From NCBI RefSeq assembly GCF_032594935.1, contig NZ_CP118734.1:214001-278000 (forward strand): a DNA stretch of 64,000 bases. The letters are read 5' to 3'. The stretch is from Streptococcus sp. 29892 (GTDB taxonomy: Bacteria > Bacillota > Bacilli > Lactobacillales > Streptococcaceae). Positions within the stretch are counted from its first letter, which is position 1; each line of letters starts with the position of its first letter. Shown one piece after another: positions 27,305 through 36,394 of this stretch. Position numbers and translations under genes: made by a program. Under the pieces are notes generated by a model. The model had not been told where the DNA came from and ran no database searches. It was given only the letters and a program-made list of their open reading frames with translations.

Positions 27305-28789
27305 ATGACACTAGTTTATCAATCAACACGCGATGCTAAAAATACCGTATCGGCTAGTCAGGCTATTTTACAGGGCTTGGCGACCGACGGTGGTTTGTTT
27401 ACACCGATTTCCATTCCAACAGTTGACTTGGACTTTTCTGTTCTCAAAGACGCTTCTTATCAGGAAGTAGCCAAGCTGATTTTGTCGGCTTTCTTGGATG
27501 ATTTTACGGCAGATGAACTGGACTACTGTATCAATAACGCCTACGACAGCAAGTTTGACACGCCAGTTATTGCCCCGGTTGTAAAGCTCAATGGTCAGTA
27601 CAACTTGGAGTTGTTCCGTGGCTCAACCATTGCCTTTAAGGATATGGCACTGTCTATCCTGCCTTACCTGATGACAACTGCGGCGAAAAAGCATGGCTTG
27701 GAAAACGAGATTGTCATCTTGACAGCGACTTCAGGCGATACAGGCAAGGCGGCTATGGCTGGCTTTGCGGATGTTCCTGGCACGCAAATCATCGTTTTTT
27801 ATCCACGCGACGGGGTATCTAAGGTTCAGGAATTGCAGATGACCACACAGACAGGGGCTAATACGCACGTGGTGGCTATTGATGGTAACTTCGACGACGC
27901 TCAGACCAATGTCAAACATATGTTCAACGATGAGGCCCTCCGTGCCAAATTGGCAGCTAAGAAACTCCAGTTTTCATCTGCCAACTCTATGAACATCGGT
28001 CGCTTGGTGCCACAGATTGTTTACTATGTCTATGCCTACGCTCAGTTGGTTAAAACTGGCGAGATTGCGGCGGGTGACAAGGTCAACTTCACCGTTCCGA
28101 CAGGTAACTTCGGTAACATCTTGGCGGCTTATTACGCCAAACAAATCGGTCTGCCAGTTGGCAAGCTCATCTGTGCGTCTAACGACAACAACGTCCTGAC
28201 CGACTTCTTCTCGACAGGCGTTTACGACAAGAACCGTACCTTCCGCGTGACCACCAGTCCGTCCATGGACATCTTGGTGTCTTCTAACTTGGAGCGGTTG
28301 ATTTTCCATCTCTTTGGCAATGACGCTGCAAAAACAGCTGAGCTGATGGAAGCCTTGAACACAGCTGGTCAGTATGACATTCAAGGGGCTGACGCGGATA
28401 TCCTCTCTCTCTTTGCTGCCGCCTTTGCGACAGAAGAAGAAACAGCTGCGGAAATCAAGCGTGTCTATGAGGAGTCAGACTACATTGAAGATCCACATAC
28501 GGCTGTTGCCTCAGCTGTCTATAAACAGTATGTGGAGCAAACAGGGGACCAAACTCCGACAGTGATTGCTTCTACAGCAAGTCCTTACAAGTTCCCTGTG
28601 GTTGCGGTTGAAGCTGTGACAGGTCAGTCAGGTTTGACCGACTTTGAAGCTCTTGCAACATTGCATGAGATTTCAGGTGTAGCCCTGCCGCCAGCGGTGG
28701 ACGGATTGGAAACGGCACCTGTTCGTCACACTACCGTTGTTGCAGCTGCAGATATGCAGGCTGAAGTAGAGCGCTATTTGGGTGTGTAA
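27305..28789 (+). CDS. thrC: Threonine synthase
   Basis: A 494-residue PLP enzyme that makes threonine from O-phosphohomoserine. ELFRGSTIAFKDMALS holds the PLP lysine at K112. The SATSGDTGKAAM-like segment (TATSGDTGKAAMAG) is near residue 139 and SANSMNIGRLVPQ near 225. Length matches the longer bacterial type. ACGAGGG precedes the ATG. It stands alone without hom or thrB. A CodY-like box on the promoter fits amino-acid-responsive control. Confidence 0.96.
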   Translation: MTLVYQSTRDAKNTVSASQAILQGLATDGGLFTPISIPTVDLDFSVLKDASYQEVAKLILSAFLDDFTADELDYCINNAYDSKFDTPVIAPVVKLNGQYNLELFRGSTIAFKDMALSILPYLMTTAAKKHGLENEIVILTATSGDTGKAAMAGFADVPGTQIIVFYPRDGVSKVQELQMTTQTGANTHVVAIDGNFDDAQTNVKHMFNDEALRAKLAAKKLQFSSANSMNIGRLVPQIVYYVYAYAQLVKTGEIAAGDKVNFTVPTGNFGNILAAYYAKQIGLPVGKLICASNDNNVLTDFFSTGVYDKNRTFRVTTSPSMDILVSSNLERLIFHLFGNDAAKTAELMEALNTAGQYDIQGADADILSLFAAAFATEEETAAEIKRVYEESDYIEDPHTAVASAVYKQYVEQTGDQTPTVIASTASPYKFPVVAVEAVTGQSGLTDFEALATLHEISGVALPPAVDGLETAPVRHTTVVAAADMQAEVERYLGV

Positions 28790-28805
28790 TAAAAAATGAC
28801 TTGTG

Positions 28806-28840
28806 ACAAACTGCTTAAAACAGGCAGTTTGTTTTCTTTT
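28806..28840 (+). terminator. thrC terminator
   Basis: ACAAACTGC (28806-28814) pairs perfectly with GCAGTTTGT (28824-28832), followed by a T-rich tail. Confidence 0.8.
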
Positions 28841-28854
28841 TTAATACAAATTAA

Positions 28855-28885
28855 AATTTACAGACAATTCAAAGAATGATATACT
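28855..28885 (+). promoter_or_regulatory. Promoter of the ABC/ECF cluster with CodY-like box on the -35
   Basis: TTTACA (28857-28862), a 17-bp spacer and TATACT (28880-28885). AATTTACAGACAATT (28855-28869) is two mismatches from the CodY consensus and includes the whole -35 hexamer. Confidence 0.65.
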
Positions 28886-28915
28886 ATATAGGAATACTGA
28901 ATAGTGAGGTGGATG

Positions 28916-30676
28916 ATGGCACAAGAGCAGGAGAACATTTCCAGAGAAAAGAAAAAAGCCCTCTTGAAGCGGCTCAAAGAACGCATCAAACCCAAGATGA
29001 AGCTGGTTTATTTGGCAGCCTTTCTATCCTGGGTGCAGTTTTTAATGCGGATTATTTCCTTCTACCTGATTGCTAAGGGTTTTGTGACCTATTTTGACGG
29101 TGGTCAGGTTGATTTGGTACAGTTTGTCCTCATCTTGTTGGGGCTCAATGCTTTTGGCTATGGTGTGGCTCTGATTGCCAAGCGTTTGCAGGGGCTGGGC
29201 TCCCAGTTTGCACGGGATTCGCTTAAGCAGTCTTTCTTCGAGGCGCTCTTGGCTAAGGACGGTCAGTTTGAATCAAAAGCGACAGCGGCAGATGTCTTTA
29301 ACATCGCTTCCCAGGGGATTGACAGCCTGGATACCTACTATTCTTACTACATGGCTTCTTCCTTGCGGACCCAGTTCAACTGTGCGACCGTTCTCTTGCT
29401 GGTTTTTCTGATTTTCCCGCTGGGTGCGGTCATTTTCATCTTGGCCTTGCCTCTGATCCCGATTTCCATTATCGCTATGCAGAATCGGTCCAAGCGGATC
29501 ATGAATCGCTACTGGGGCTCCTATATGGATGTGGGCAATCTCTTCCTAGACGACCTCAAGGGGCTTAATACCCTTTATTCCTATCAGGCAGATGCGACCT
29601 ATGAGAAGACCTTCAATGAACAGGCGGAGGACTTCCGCGATGCGACCATGGAGTTGCTCAGTTTTCAGCTGCAAGCGGTGGGCTACATGGATGCGGTCAT
29701 GTATCTGGGGATTGGCTTGTCTGGTTTTGTAGCAGTCAATAGCCTAGCGGCAGGCAATTTGTCCCTCTTTAGTATGCTCTTCTTTGTCCTCATTGCGACG
29801 GAGTTTTTTGCACCTATTCGGGAGCAGGGCTACGGTATGCACTTGGTTATGATGAATACCAAGATGGCGGATCGCATCTTTGGTTTCTTGGACAGTATGA
29901 CAGCGGAGCAGGAAATCGATTCTGTCCATGTGCCTGCTTTTGACAGTCTAAAACTAGAAGATTTGGCCTTTGCCTACGGAGAAAAGCCAGTCTTAAAAGA
30001 TATTTCCATGACCATGACGGCTGGTAAGGTCTATGCTTTGGCGGGCGAGTCTGGTCAGGGGAAAACGACCTTGGCCCAGCTGCTCTTGGGACGCTTGCGG
30101 GCGGATAAGGGAGCGATTTACTTGGGTGAGCAGGAGATTTCAGGTATCAGTCAGCTTTCTCTGAATGAGCAGGTTCTCTATGTATCGGGCCAGTCAACCT
30201 TGCTCAACCAGTCGATCTATGAAAATTTACGCATGGCTTGTGACTGGTCCAAGGAGGACATCTTGGCTTGGGCAGATCAGCATGGGGTCTTGCAGTTTGT
30301 CAAGAATCTGCCAGACAGTTTGGATACGATTGTTGGTGACGACGGTGCTTTCTTGTCGCCTGGTCAACGCCAGCAGGTTATCTGTGCCCGTGCGGTCTTG
30401 TCCAAACGCTCCCTTTATATCTTTGACGAAGTGACGTCCAGCGTCGATCAGGACAATGAAGGCTTGATTTATGACCTCATTGACTTGGTGGCCAAGGATG
30501 CGATTGTTATTATTATTACACATAAGATGAAACAAGTGGAGCAGGCAGATGATGTTCTCTTCTTGTCTGCGGAGGGAGCTGTGACAGGCAACCATGCCAC
30601 GCTTTATCAGACTAGCTCGGCCTATCGTCAGCTGGTTGATCAACAAAGAGAGTTGGAGGAAGCCGTTTATGGATAA
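28916..30676 (+). CDS. Exporter-fold ABC transporter, ATPase/permease fusion (SiaD/YbtP-like position)
   Basis: A 586-residue half-transporter: six membrane helices in about residues 20-300, then an ABC domain. Walker A is GESGQGKTT near 377, the signature is LSPGQRQQ (a glycine of LSGGQ lost) near 480 and Walker B is YIFDEVTSS near 501. The start is one of two adjacent ATGs (28913/28916); 28916 has better spacing from TGAGGTGG. It overlaps the next gene, a similar half-transporter, by eight bases, so the two should pair as a heterodimer. The deviant signature suggests an asymmetric ATP site. Placement before an ECF module resembles siaD-siaE of the group A streptococcal haem operon and the siderophore pair YbtP-YbtQ. 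Direction of transport is not known. Confidence 0.85.
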   Translation: MAQEQENISREKKKALLKRLKERIKPKMKLVYLAAFLSWVQFLMRIISFYLIAKGFVTYFDGGQVDLVQFVLILLGLNAFGYGVALIAKRLQGLGSQFARDSLKQSFFEALLAKDGQFESKATAADVFNIASQGIDSLDTYYSYYMASSLRTQFNCATVLLLVFLIFPLGAVIFILALPLIPISIIAMQNRSKRIMNRYWGSYMDVGNLFLDDLKGLNTLYSYQADATYEKTFNEQAEDFRDATMELLSFQLQAVGYMDAVMYLGIGLSGFVAVNSLAAGNLSLFSMLFFVLIATEFFAPIREQGYGMHLVMMNTKMADRIFGFLDSMTAEQEIDSVHVPAFDSLKLEDLAFAYGEKPVLKDISMTMTAGKVYALAGESGQGKTTLAQLLLGRLRADKGAIYLGEQEISGISQLSLNEQVLYVSGQSTLLNQSIYENLRMACDWSKEDILAWADQHGVLQFVKNLPDSLDTIVGDDGAFLSPGQRQQVICARAVLSKRSLYIFDEVTSSVDQDNEGLIYDLIDLVAKDAIVIIITHKMKQVEQADDVLFLSAEGAVTGNHATLYQTSSAYRQLVDQQRELEEAVYG

Positions 30677-32330
30677 GAAAGAAATGCCAACAAGTGTGCT
30701 GATTCCGAGACTCTTGCAGTCCATGAAGCACCTCTTGCCACGGATTGCGGTGGCGGTTTGCTTTGCGGTCTTGGGACAGGTGGTGACCATTGCTATTCCA
30801 GTCATGCTGGTCTATCTGGCTTTTGACGCCCTTACTGGCAATCCTGCTCCGCTATGGACCTTGGGAGCCCTGGTCATTCTGGCTCTTCTGCGTGGTGCCT
30901 TCCGCTATGGTGAGCATTACTTTGGTCATTATGTGGCCTTTCATACGCTGGCGGCCTATCGTCGTTTGATTTTTGCAAAATTGCGGACCTTGGCTCCTGG
31001 TAAATTGGATAGACAGGACAGTGGTAGCCTGCTTAAGATGATTGGGGAGGACATTGAGGCCTTGGAGGTTTTCTTTGCCCATACTATTGCACCCATTTGT
31101 ACAGGTATTTTGGTGGCTCTTGGTTTGACGGTCTATTTTGGTCTATCCAGCTGGGGTTTGGCCCTCTTGGCTCTGGTGACCTATGCTCTGTTGGCCATTG
31201 CCATTCCAAATCGTTTTGCCAAGCAGCTGCAGCCCTTGCTCAAGGAGCAAAATGCTAGTCGTAAGGGTTATGTGTCCTACTTTATCGAAAGTCTCAAAAG
31301 CATGAAGGACCTGATGCAGTTCCAGCAGACAGATGCTCGTTTTGCAAATCTGACGCAGAAAAGCCAAGATGTCAATGGTCAGGAGCGTAAGGTCGCTCAA
31401 ACTAACTTTATGCAGTATGCCGTTTCCTTCCTAGTGGTTGGTTTGTCTATCATGGGCTTTGCCTGGCTGACTTTCGACTTAGTCGGCAGTCAGACCTTGG
31501 ACTTGGCGACGGGGGTAGCTCTTTTAGTTTCCTTCACCAGCTCCTTTGCTCCCTTCTTAGAGCTCAGTCGTCTGCCGCTTGGTTTCAAGCGGGCTATGAA
31601 TGCCGGTCGCAATATCTATGCTCTTTTGGATGAAAAAGAAGCGGAGCGAACAGGTGAGCTTGTTGAGGTCAGCGTGACGGACATTGCTATCGAACAACTG
31701 GACTTCGACTACGATGACCGAGAAACAGGGCTCTATCGGAACCTGTCTGTTCAGTTTGAACAAAGTGGCATTATTGGCTTGGTTGGGGAATCAGGTGCAG
31801 GAAAATCCACCTTGATGAAATTGATCATGCGGTGGTATGATTGGCAACAAGGCCAAATCCGCCTGTCTGGCTTGGATAGTCGGCAGGTAGATAAGGCACA
31901 TTTGCAGGGATCCTTTGCCTATGTACCACAGGTGCCACAAATCTTCCGCCAGACCATTCGAGAAAATCTTGTCTTGGGACGGACAGATGTGTCAGATGAA
32001 ATCATCATGGACTTGGCAGAAAAATGCCACATGAAAGAACGGATTTTGGCAGCACCGCAGGGCTTGGATACGCTTGTAGAAGCCAGTGACTTTTCAGCAG
32101 GAGAAGGGCAACGTTTGGAACTCATGCGGGCCTTGCTCAAAAACGCAGACTGCTATATCTTTGATGAGCCGACAAGTAACTTGGATTCACTCAATGAAGC
32201 CCGCTTTATCCAGCTGGTTAAGGAACATTGTCAGGGCATGGTCTTCTTGATTTCCCATAGAAGCTCGACCATGGCTTGTGCGGATACCATTTTCCGTTTG
32301 GAAGCCGGGCAATTAGTAAAGGAAAAATAA
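30669..32330 (+). CDS. Exporter-fold ABC transporter, ATPase/permease fusion (SiaE/YbtQ-like position)
   Basis: A 553-residue half-transporter starting MDKKEMPTSVLIPRLLQSM at an ATG inside the end of the preceding gene; GGAGGAAGCCG lies just before it. Membrane helices fill residues 25-295. Walker A GESGAGKST is near 373, the signature is FSAGEGQRLEL (also deviant) near 475 and Walker B is YIFDEPTSN near 496. Partner of the gene at 28916. It abuts the ECF S gene with no gap, so the five transport proteins are expressed together. Confidence 0.87.
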   Translation: MDKKEMPTSVLIPRLLQSMKHLLPRIAVAVCFAVLGQVVTIAIPVMLVYLAFDALTGNPAPLWTLGALVILALLRGAFRYGEHYFGHYVAFHTLAAYRRLIFAKLRTLAPGKLDRQDSGSLLKMIGEDIEALEVFFAHTIAPICTGILVALGLTVYFGLSSWGLALLALVTYALLAIAIPNRFAKQLQPLLKEQNASRKGYVSYFIESLKSMKDLMQFQQTDARFANLTQKSQDVNGQERKVAQTNFMQYAVSFLVVGLSIMGFAWLTFDLVGSQTLDLATGVALLVSFTSSFAPFLELSRLPLGFKRAMNAGRNIYALLDEKEAERTGELVEVSVTDIAIEQLDFDYDDRETGLYRNLSVQFEQSGIIGLVGESGAGKSTLMKLIMRWYDWQQGQIRLSGLDSRQVDKAHLQGSFAYVPQVPQIFRQTIRENLVLGRTDVSDEIIMDLAEKCHMKERILAAPQGLDTLVEASDFSAGEGQRLELMRALLKNADCYIFDEPTSNLDSLNEARFIQLVKEHCQGMVFLISHRSSTMACADTIFRLEAGQLVKEK

Positions 32331-32924
32331 ATGAAGAAATTACAAGTAAAAGATCTGATGGTCACAGGGGCTTTTGCTGCCCTCTACTTTGTTTGTGTTG
32401 GCCTAGGAACCTTGTTGAGCTTGGTTTTTGATCGGTCAGGTAATATGATGTATGCACCAGCTGGAGCAGCTCTTTTAGCTGGTCCAGTCTATATGCTCTT
32501 GATTGCCAAGGTTGGGAAGCCGGGTTCTATTAGTCTAGTCGGTGCAGTCATGGCCTGCTTCTTTTTCCTGTCAGGCTATATGACAGCGGCCTTTCTGCCT
32601 AGCTTGACCTTTGGCTTACTAGCTGAACTGATCGCAAAAGCTGGTCACTATAAACAAAAATGGATCAATCTGCTTAGTTATATTGTTTTCTCCTTTGGAA
32701 ATTTAGGTCCGATTATTCTCATGTGGTTCATGCGAGATGCCTATGAGGCTAGTCTATTGGCCCGTGGTAAATCAGCAGAGTATGTGGCCCGAGTGATGCT
32801 GGACTTTACTCCAGGGAATGTAATCTGGTTGTCAACCACTATTCTTCTAACTGCTCTTGTAAGTGGTCTTTTTGGACAATACATGGTCAAGCGCTATTTC
32901 AAACAATCAGGTTTTCTATCATGA
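32331..32924 (+). CDS. ECF transporter S component (Trep_Strep / MptD family)
   Basis: A 197-residue membrane protein with about six helices. KLQVKDLMVTGAFAALYF at the N-terminus and GPVYMLLIAKVGKPGS near residue 52 match the Trep_Strep (TIGR02185) substrate-binding S-component family. S components select the cargo for an ECF importer. The family includes SiaF of group A Streptococcus, reported as part of a haem ECF importer; other members have no known ligand. The start immediately follows the upstream stop and overlaps the T-component gene by four bases. Confidence 0.8.
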   Translation: MKKLQVKDLMVTGAFAALYFVCVGLGTLLSLVFDRSGNMMYAPAGAALLAGPVYMLLIAKVGKPGSISLVGAVMACFFFLSGYMTAAFLPSLTFGLLAELIAKAGHYKQKWINLLSYIVFSFGNLGPIILMWFMRDAYEASLLARGKSAEYVARVMLDFTPGNVIWLSTTILLTALVSGLFGQYMVKRYFKQSGFLS

Positions 32925-33580
32925 AATTAGATGCTCGTACCAAAATCATTCTAGTCATCTTTGCTAGTATTACCTATGGTTTGCGACTGACTATTCTTGA
33001 AAATGCAGTGCTAGTCTTGGGATCTAGCCTGCTTTTCTGGTTTTCTCAGAAGAAAAAAATGGCTGTCATTGGGGTCTTGTTCTATACTGGTTTTTGGCTC
33101 CTATCCTATATTTCCTTCTTGCCAGCCTGGCTGGCACATGTCTTGGTCGTTCTAACTTATACATGGCCACCACTTTTAGCAGGGCATTTTTTGCTGATGA
33201 CAACCAGCAGTTACGAACTTGTCCATGGTCTGCGCAAATGGCGCTTACCAGAAGCCTTTCTTTTGACCTTGGGGGTTATGTTTCGCTTTCTGCCAGCCAT
33301 CAAGGAGGATGCTAGAACCATTCGCGCTTCATTACAGGTGAGGGGGATTTTCCTGCGGAAGAGGGACGTGATTTGTAGACCGCTTCAGTACCTGGAATGT
33401 TTCTTGGTTCCTCTCATGATGTCGCTCTTACGAACAGCTCAGGAGTTAACTGTAGCCAGTTTGACCAAGGGCTTGGCCTTGTCTGGTAAACCAACAGAAT
33501 ACCTGCAGTCGTCTTGGAGCCTGCTAGATTGGAGTATTTGCTTATGTTGTGTCAGTTTTCTTCTTCTGGTCCAGCTGTGA
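32921..33580 (+). CDS. ECF transporter T component
   Basis: A 219-residue membrane protein with five or six helices. KLDARTKIILVIF at the start and FLLTLGVMFRFLPAIKEDARTIRASLQVRG near residues 112-143 (quoted as FLLTLGVMFRFLPAI and EDARTIRASLQVRG) are typical of EcfT. The first coupling motif appears as VRG rather than ARG. The second is weak (LTKGLALSG). It overlaps both neighbours, ATGA with the S gene and 37 bases with the ATPase gene. It couples ATP hydrolysis to movement of the S component. Confidence 0.85.
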   Translation: MKLDARTKIILVIFASITYGLRLTILENAVLVLGSSLLFWFSQKKKMAVIGVLFYTGFWLLSYISFLPAWLAHVLVVLTYTWPPLLAGHFLLMTTSSYELVHGLRKWRLPEAFLLTLGVMFRFLPAIKEDARTIRASLQVRGIFLRKRDVICRPLQYLECFLVPLMMSLLRTAQELTVASLTKGLALSGKPTEYLQSSWSLLDWSICLCCVSFLLLVQL

Positions 33581-34971
33581 CGGTAAAAGGGTTGGAATTG
33601 CACTATCCCGGATCTGACAAACCAGCCCTTGCTATTTCAGATTTAACCATCCCAACCGGGCAATGTATCGTTCTTTGCGGTCAGAGCGGTTCGGGAAAAT
33701 CCAGTTTTCTCAAAGTTTTGAATGGCCTGGTTCCCGAATATTATCCAGCCCAACTCTCAGGTCAGGTCTATCTAGGTGACAAGGAGTTGAGAGGGAGGAG
33801 TTTAGAAGATTTGTCCCATCATGTTGCTTCTGTTTTTCAGCAACCTTCTACTCAATTCTTTCAAAATCAAGTCTTGCAGGAACTGGTATTTCCCTGTGAA
33901 AACCAAGGCTTATCTAAGGAAGAAATAGCTCAGCGTTTGGCTTGGGTCAATAACTTGTTTGACTTAGAGCCCCTGTATGAACGAAAGATTTCCAGCCTAT
34001 CTGGTGGGCAGCAACAGGTTCTGGCTTTGGCTGTTGCAGCCATGCAGGGAACAGATCTTCTAGTTCTGGATGAGCCGACAGCTAATTTGGATCAGCAAGG
34101 TGTGGTAAGAGTTCAAGAAGTCTTGCAGCTCTTGAAAAAACAGGGAAAGACCATTATTATTGCGGAACACCGCTTGTCCTATCTCAGTCACTTGGCGGAT
34201 CGCTACCTCTATTTTCAAGACGGACAGTTGGTGACGGACTATTTGGCAGCGGACTTTCTCGGCCGAACAGAGGAGTGCCGTCAGGATATGGGCTTGCGGT
34301 GTTATGACGCAGCGCCTTATGGGCGGGCAATAGCAGAGCGGGCCAGTCAGTTTACAGATGATGAGCAAGGCTTGCTTGTTGAGAATTTGTCAGTCAGCCC
34401 GTCAGAGAGTTTGCTTTACCAGGTTGAAAAGCTCTGTTTGGCACCGGGTCATGTGGTTGGTCTTGTGGGACCAAATGGGTCTGGAAAAACGAGTCTGGCC
34501 AACTATCTGGTTGGACTGGCAGAAGACAAGAAGGCCAGCATTGCTTGGTATGGGAAAAAACTCACGGCACGTCAACGCCTGGAAAAAACTGCCCTTGTCA
34601 TGCAGGATGTCCGCCTACAGCTCTTTGCAGAAACAGTCCGCAGGGAATTGACGCTGGGGCAAAAAGACAAGCAGCTTGATGAGGAGCTAATCAGCCGTTT
34701 TCGCTTGGAAGACTTGCTGGACAGGCATCCAGTCAGTTTGTCAGGTGGTGAGCAGCAACGTGTGATGATGGTAGCTAGCTTATTGGCGGACAAGGATATT
34801 TTTATCTTTGATGAGCCAACTAGCGGTTTGGATCTGCGACAGATGAAAGCAGTCGCCAGGGCCCTGCTTGATTTAAAAGAGAAAAACAAGTTGGTTCTGT
34901 TGATTTCTCATGATGAAGAACTCTTAGACTTGGTTTGTGATAAAATAATAGATATTAAACAATTAAGATGA
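33544..34971 (+). CDS. ECF transporter ATPase with two fused ABC domains
   Basis: A 475-residue fusion of the two ECF ATPase subunits. Domain 1 has GQSGSGKSS near residue 46, LSGGQQQVLAL near 155 and LLVLDEPTANLD near 174. Domain 2 has GPNGSGKTS near 308, LSGGEQQRVMM near 400 and IFIFDEPTSGLD near 419. All catalytic motifs are intact. The ATG at 33544, within the T gene, is taken as start because TTGGAG lies nine bases before it; an upstream TTG is possible. The stop overlaps the MATE gene start. Fusion of both ATPases and a dedicated T gene show a group I (dedicated) ECF system. Confidence 0.88.
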   Translation: MLCQFSSSGPAVTVKGLELHYPGSDKPALAISDLTIPTGQCIVLCGQSGSGKSSFLKVLNGLVPEYYPAQLSGQVYLGDKELRGRSLEDLSHHVASVFQQPSTQFFQNQVLQELVFPCENQGLSKEEIAQRLAWVNNLFDLEPLYERKISSLSGGQQQVLALAVAAMQGTDLLVLDEPTANLDQQGVVRVQEVLQLLKKQGKTIIIAEHRLSYLSHLADRYLYFQDGQLVTDYLAADFLGRTEECRQDMGLRCYDAAPYGRAIAERASQFTDDEQGLLVENLSVSPSESLLYQVEKLCLAPGHVVGLVGPNGSGKTSLANYLVGLAEDKKASIAWYGKKLTARQRLEKTALVMQDVRLQLFAETVRRELTLGQKDKQLDEELISRFRLEDLLDRHPVSLSGGEQQRVMMVASLLADKDIFIFDEPTSGLDLRQMKAVARALLDLKEKNKLVLLISHDEELLDLVCDKIIDIKQLR

Positions 34972-36239
34972 GGATGATGAACAAGCATACAAAAGAATTA
35001 CTAAGGATTGCCTTGCCTGCCATGGCTGAAAATATTCTCCAAATGTTGATGGGAATGGTAGATTCTTACTTAGTGGCTAGTATCGGCCTTGTAGCCCTGT
35101 CGGGAGTATCTCTGGCCAACAATATATTGGCAGTTTATCAGGCAATTTTTATCGCTTTAGCCGCGGCCATCTCAGCTCGTCTGGCTCAGATTTTGGGTCA
35201 AGGGAAGTTTGAAAAGGTGGGCCATACTGCTAATGAGGGCTTAAAAATAACAGCTTGTATCAGTCTGCTGCTGGGAGGACTGGCTGTGCTTACGGGGCCA
35301 CATTTGCTGACAAGTTTGGGAGCTGAAGTGGCTGTTGCACAAGCGGGAGGCCTCTATCTGATGTTGGTTGGTGGCGGAATTCTCTTTCTCGGATTGATGA
35401 TGAGTTTAGGTGCGATCTTACGAACCTTGGGTCAACCAAAATTCCCCATGTATATCAGTCTTCTGTCTAATCTGTTGAATGTTCTTTTTTCGGCTTTTGC
35501 GGTCTTCGTTCTCCATGCTGGCGTGGCTGGAGTTGCTCTTGGAACAGTCTTGTCACGGCTGGTAGGTTGTTTTCTGCTGTGGGCAAAGCTTGCCCTTCCT
35601 TTAGAGAAATGGAACTGGTCTTGGGATAGGGAGCTCATCCGACTTGCCTTACCAACGACTGGGGAGCGCTTGATGATGCGGGCTGGAGATGTGGTTGTTG
35701 TCGCTTTGATTACTGGTTTAGGTACAACAGTTGTAGCTGGTAATGCCATTGGAGAAACGCTAACCCAGTTTAACTATATGCCAGCCATGGGAATCGCAAC
35801 GGCAACCATTATCTTGACAGCCAAGCATAGGCAGAATCAGTCTGCGGTAGAGGACATCTTCAAAAGGAGTTTCTTTCTTTCACTCCTCTTTATGCTACTG
35901 GTAGCTGTTACAACCTATTTATCTGGTCCACTTTTAATCGGTTTGTATTCAAAAGAACCACAGGTTGTTCAGGCCAGCCAGACAGTTTTGCTCTATTCCA
36001 TGTTAGGAGTTCCCTTTACGGCTTCTACTCTTGTTTTAACTGCCTTGTGGCAAGGTCTGGGTAATGTCAAGCTACCATTTTATGCGACCAGTCTAGGTAT
36101 GTGGGTAGTCCGAATCGGTCTTGCCTATCTACTTATTGGAGTATTTCATCTAGGATTACAGGCTATTTGGATAGCAACCATAGCAGATAATGCCTTTCGT
36201 GCAGGATTTTTGTATTGTACTTATATGAGGAAGAGGTAG
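34968..36239 (+). CDS. MATE-family efflux transporter
   Basis: A 423-residue protein with twelve hydrophobic segments in two related halves (LPAMAENILQMLMGMVDSYLV near residue 14, quoted as LPAMAENILQ and MLMGMVDSYLV; LPTTGERLMMRAGDVVVVALI near 225 in the second half). This is the MATE duplication. It exports organic cations or drugs with Na+ or H+. The ATG overlaps the ATPase stop (ATGA), so it belongs to the same operon and may export a compound linked to whatever the ECF module imports. Start codon choice among three close ATGs is uncertain. Confidence 0.88.
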   Translation: MRMMNKHTKELLRIALPAMAENILQMLMGMVDSYLVASIGLVALSGVSLANNILAVYQAIFIALAAAISARLAQILGQGKFEKVGHTANEGLKITACISLLLGGLAVLTGPHLLTSLGAEVAVAQAGGLYLMLVGGGILFLGLMMSLGAILRTLGQPKFPMYISLLSNLLNVLFSAFAVFVLHAGVAGVALGTVLSRLVGCFLLWAKLALPLEKWNWSWDRELIRLALPTTGERLMMRAGDVVVVALITGLGTTVVAGNAIGETLTQFNYMPAMGIATATIILTAKHRQNQSAVEDIFKRSFFLSLLFMLLVAVTTYLSGPLLIGLYSKEPQVVQASQTVLLYSMLGVPFTASTLVLTALWQGLGNVKLPFYATSLGMWVVRIGLAYLLIGVFHLGLQAIWIATIADNAFRAGFLYCTYMRKR

Positions 36240-36325
36240 GGCAGCTCTGATTTTAGTAGCTAGTTAGTAGAAGGTAGAATGGTAGGAAAATAAAAGATAT
36301 TCTCGCCTTTAAATTTTCTAATTGT

Positions 36326-36366
36326 TTATAGGAATAATTGCCTATAATTGTATAGTGTGCTATAAT
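36326..36366 (+). promoter_or_regulatory. Promoter of the WYL regulator with a palindrome over the -35
   Basis: TTGCCT (36338-36343), a 17-bp spacer and TGC-TATAAT (36361-36366). The inverted repeat TTATAGG (36326-36332)/CCTATAA (36341-36347) with an eight-base spacer overlaps the -35. This is a candidate autoregulatory site. Confidence 0.55.
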
Positions 36367-36394
36367 AACAATAAAAAAGGATTTAGGAGTAGGC

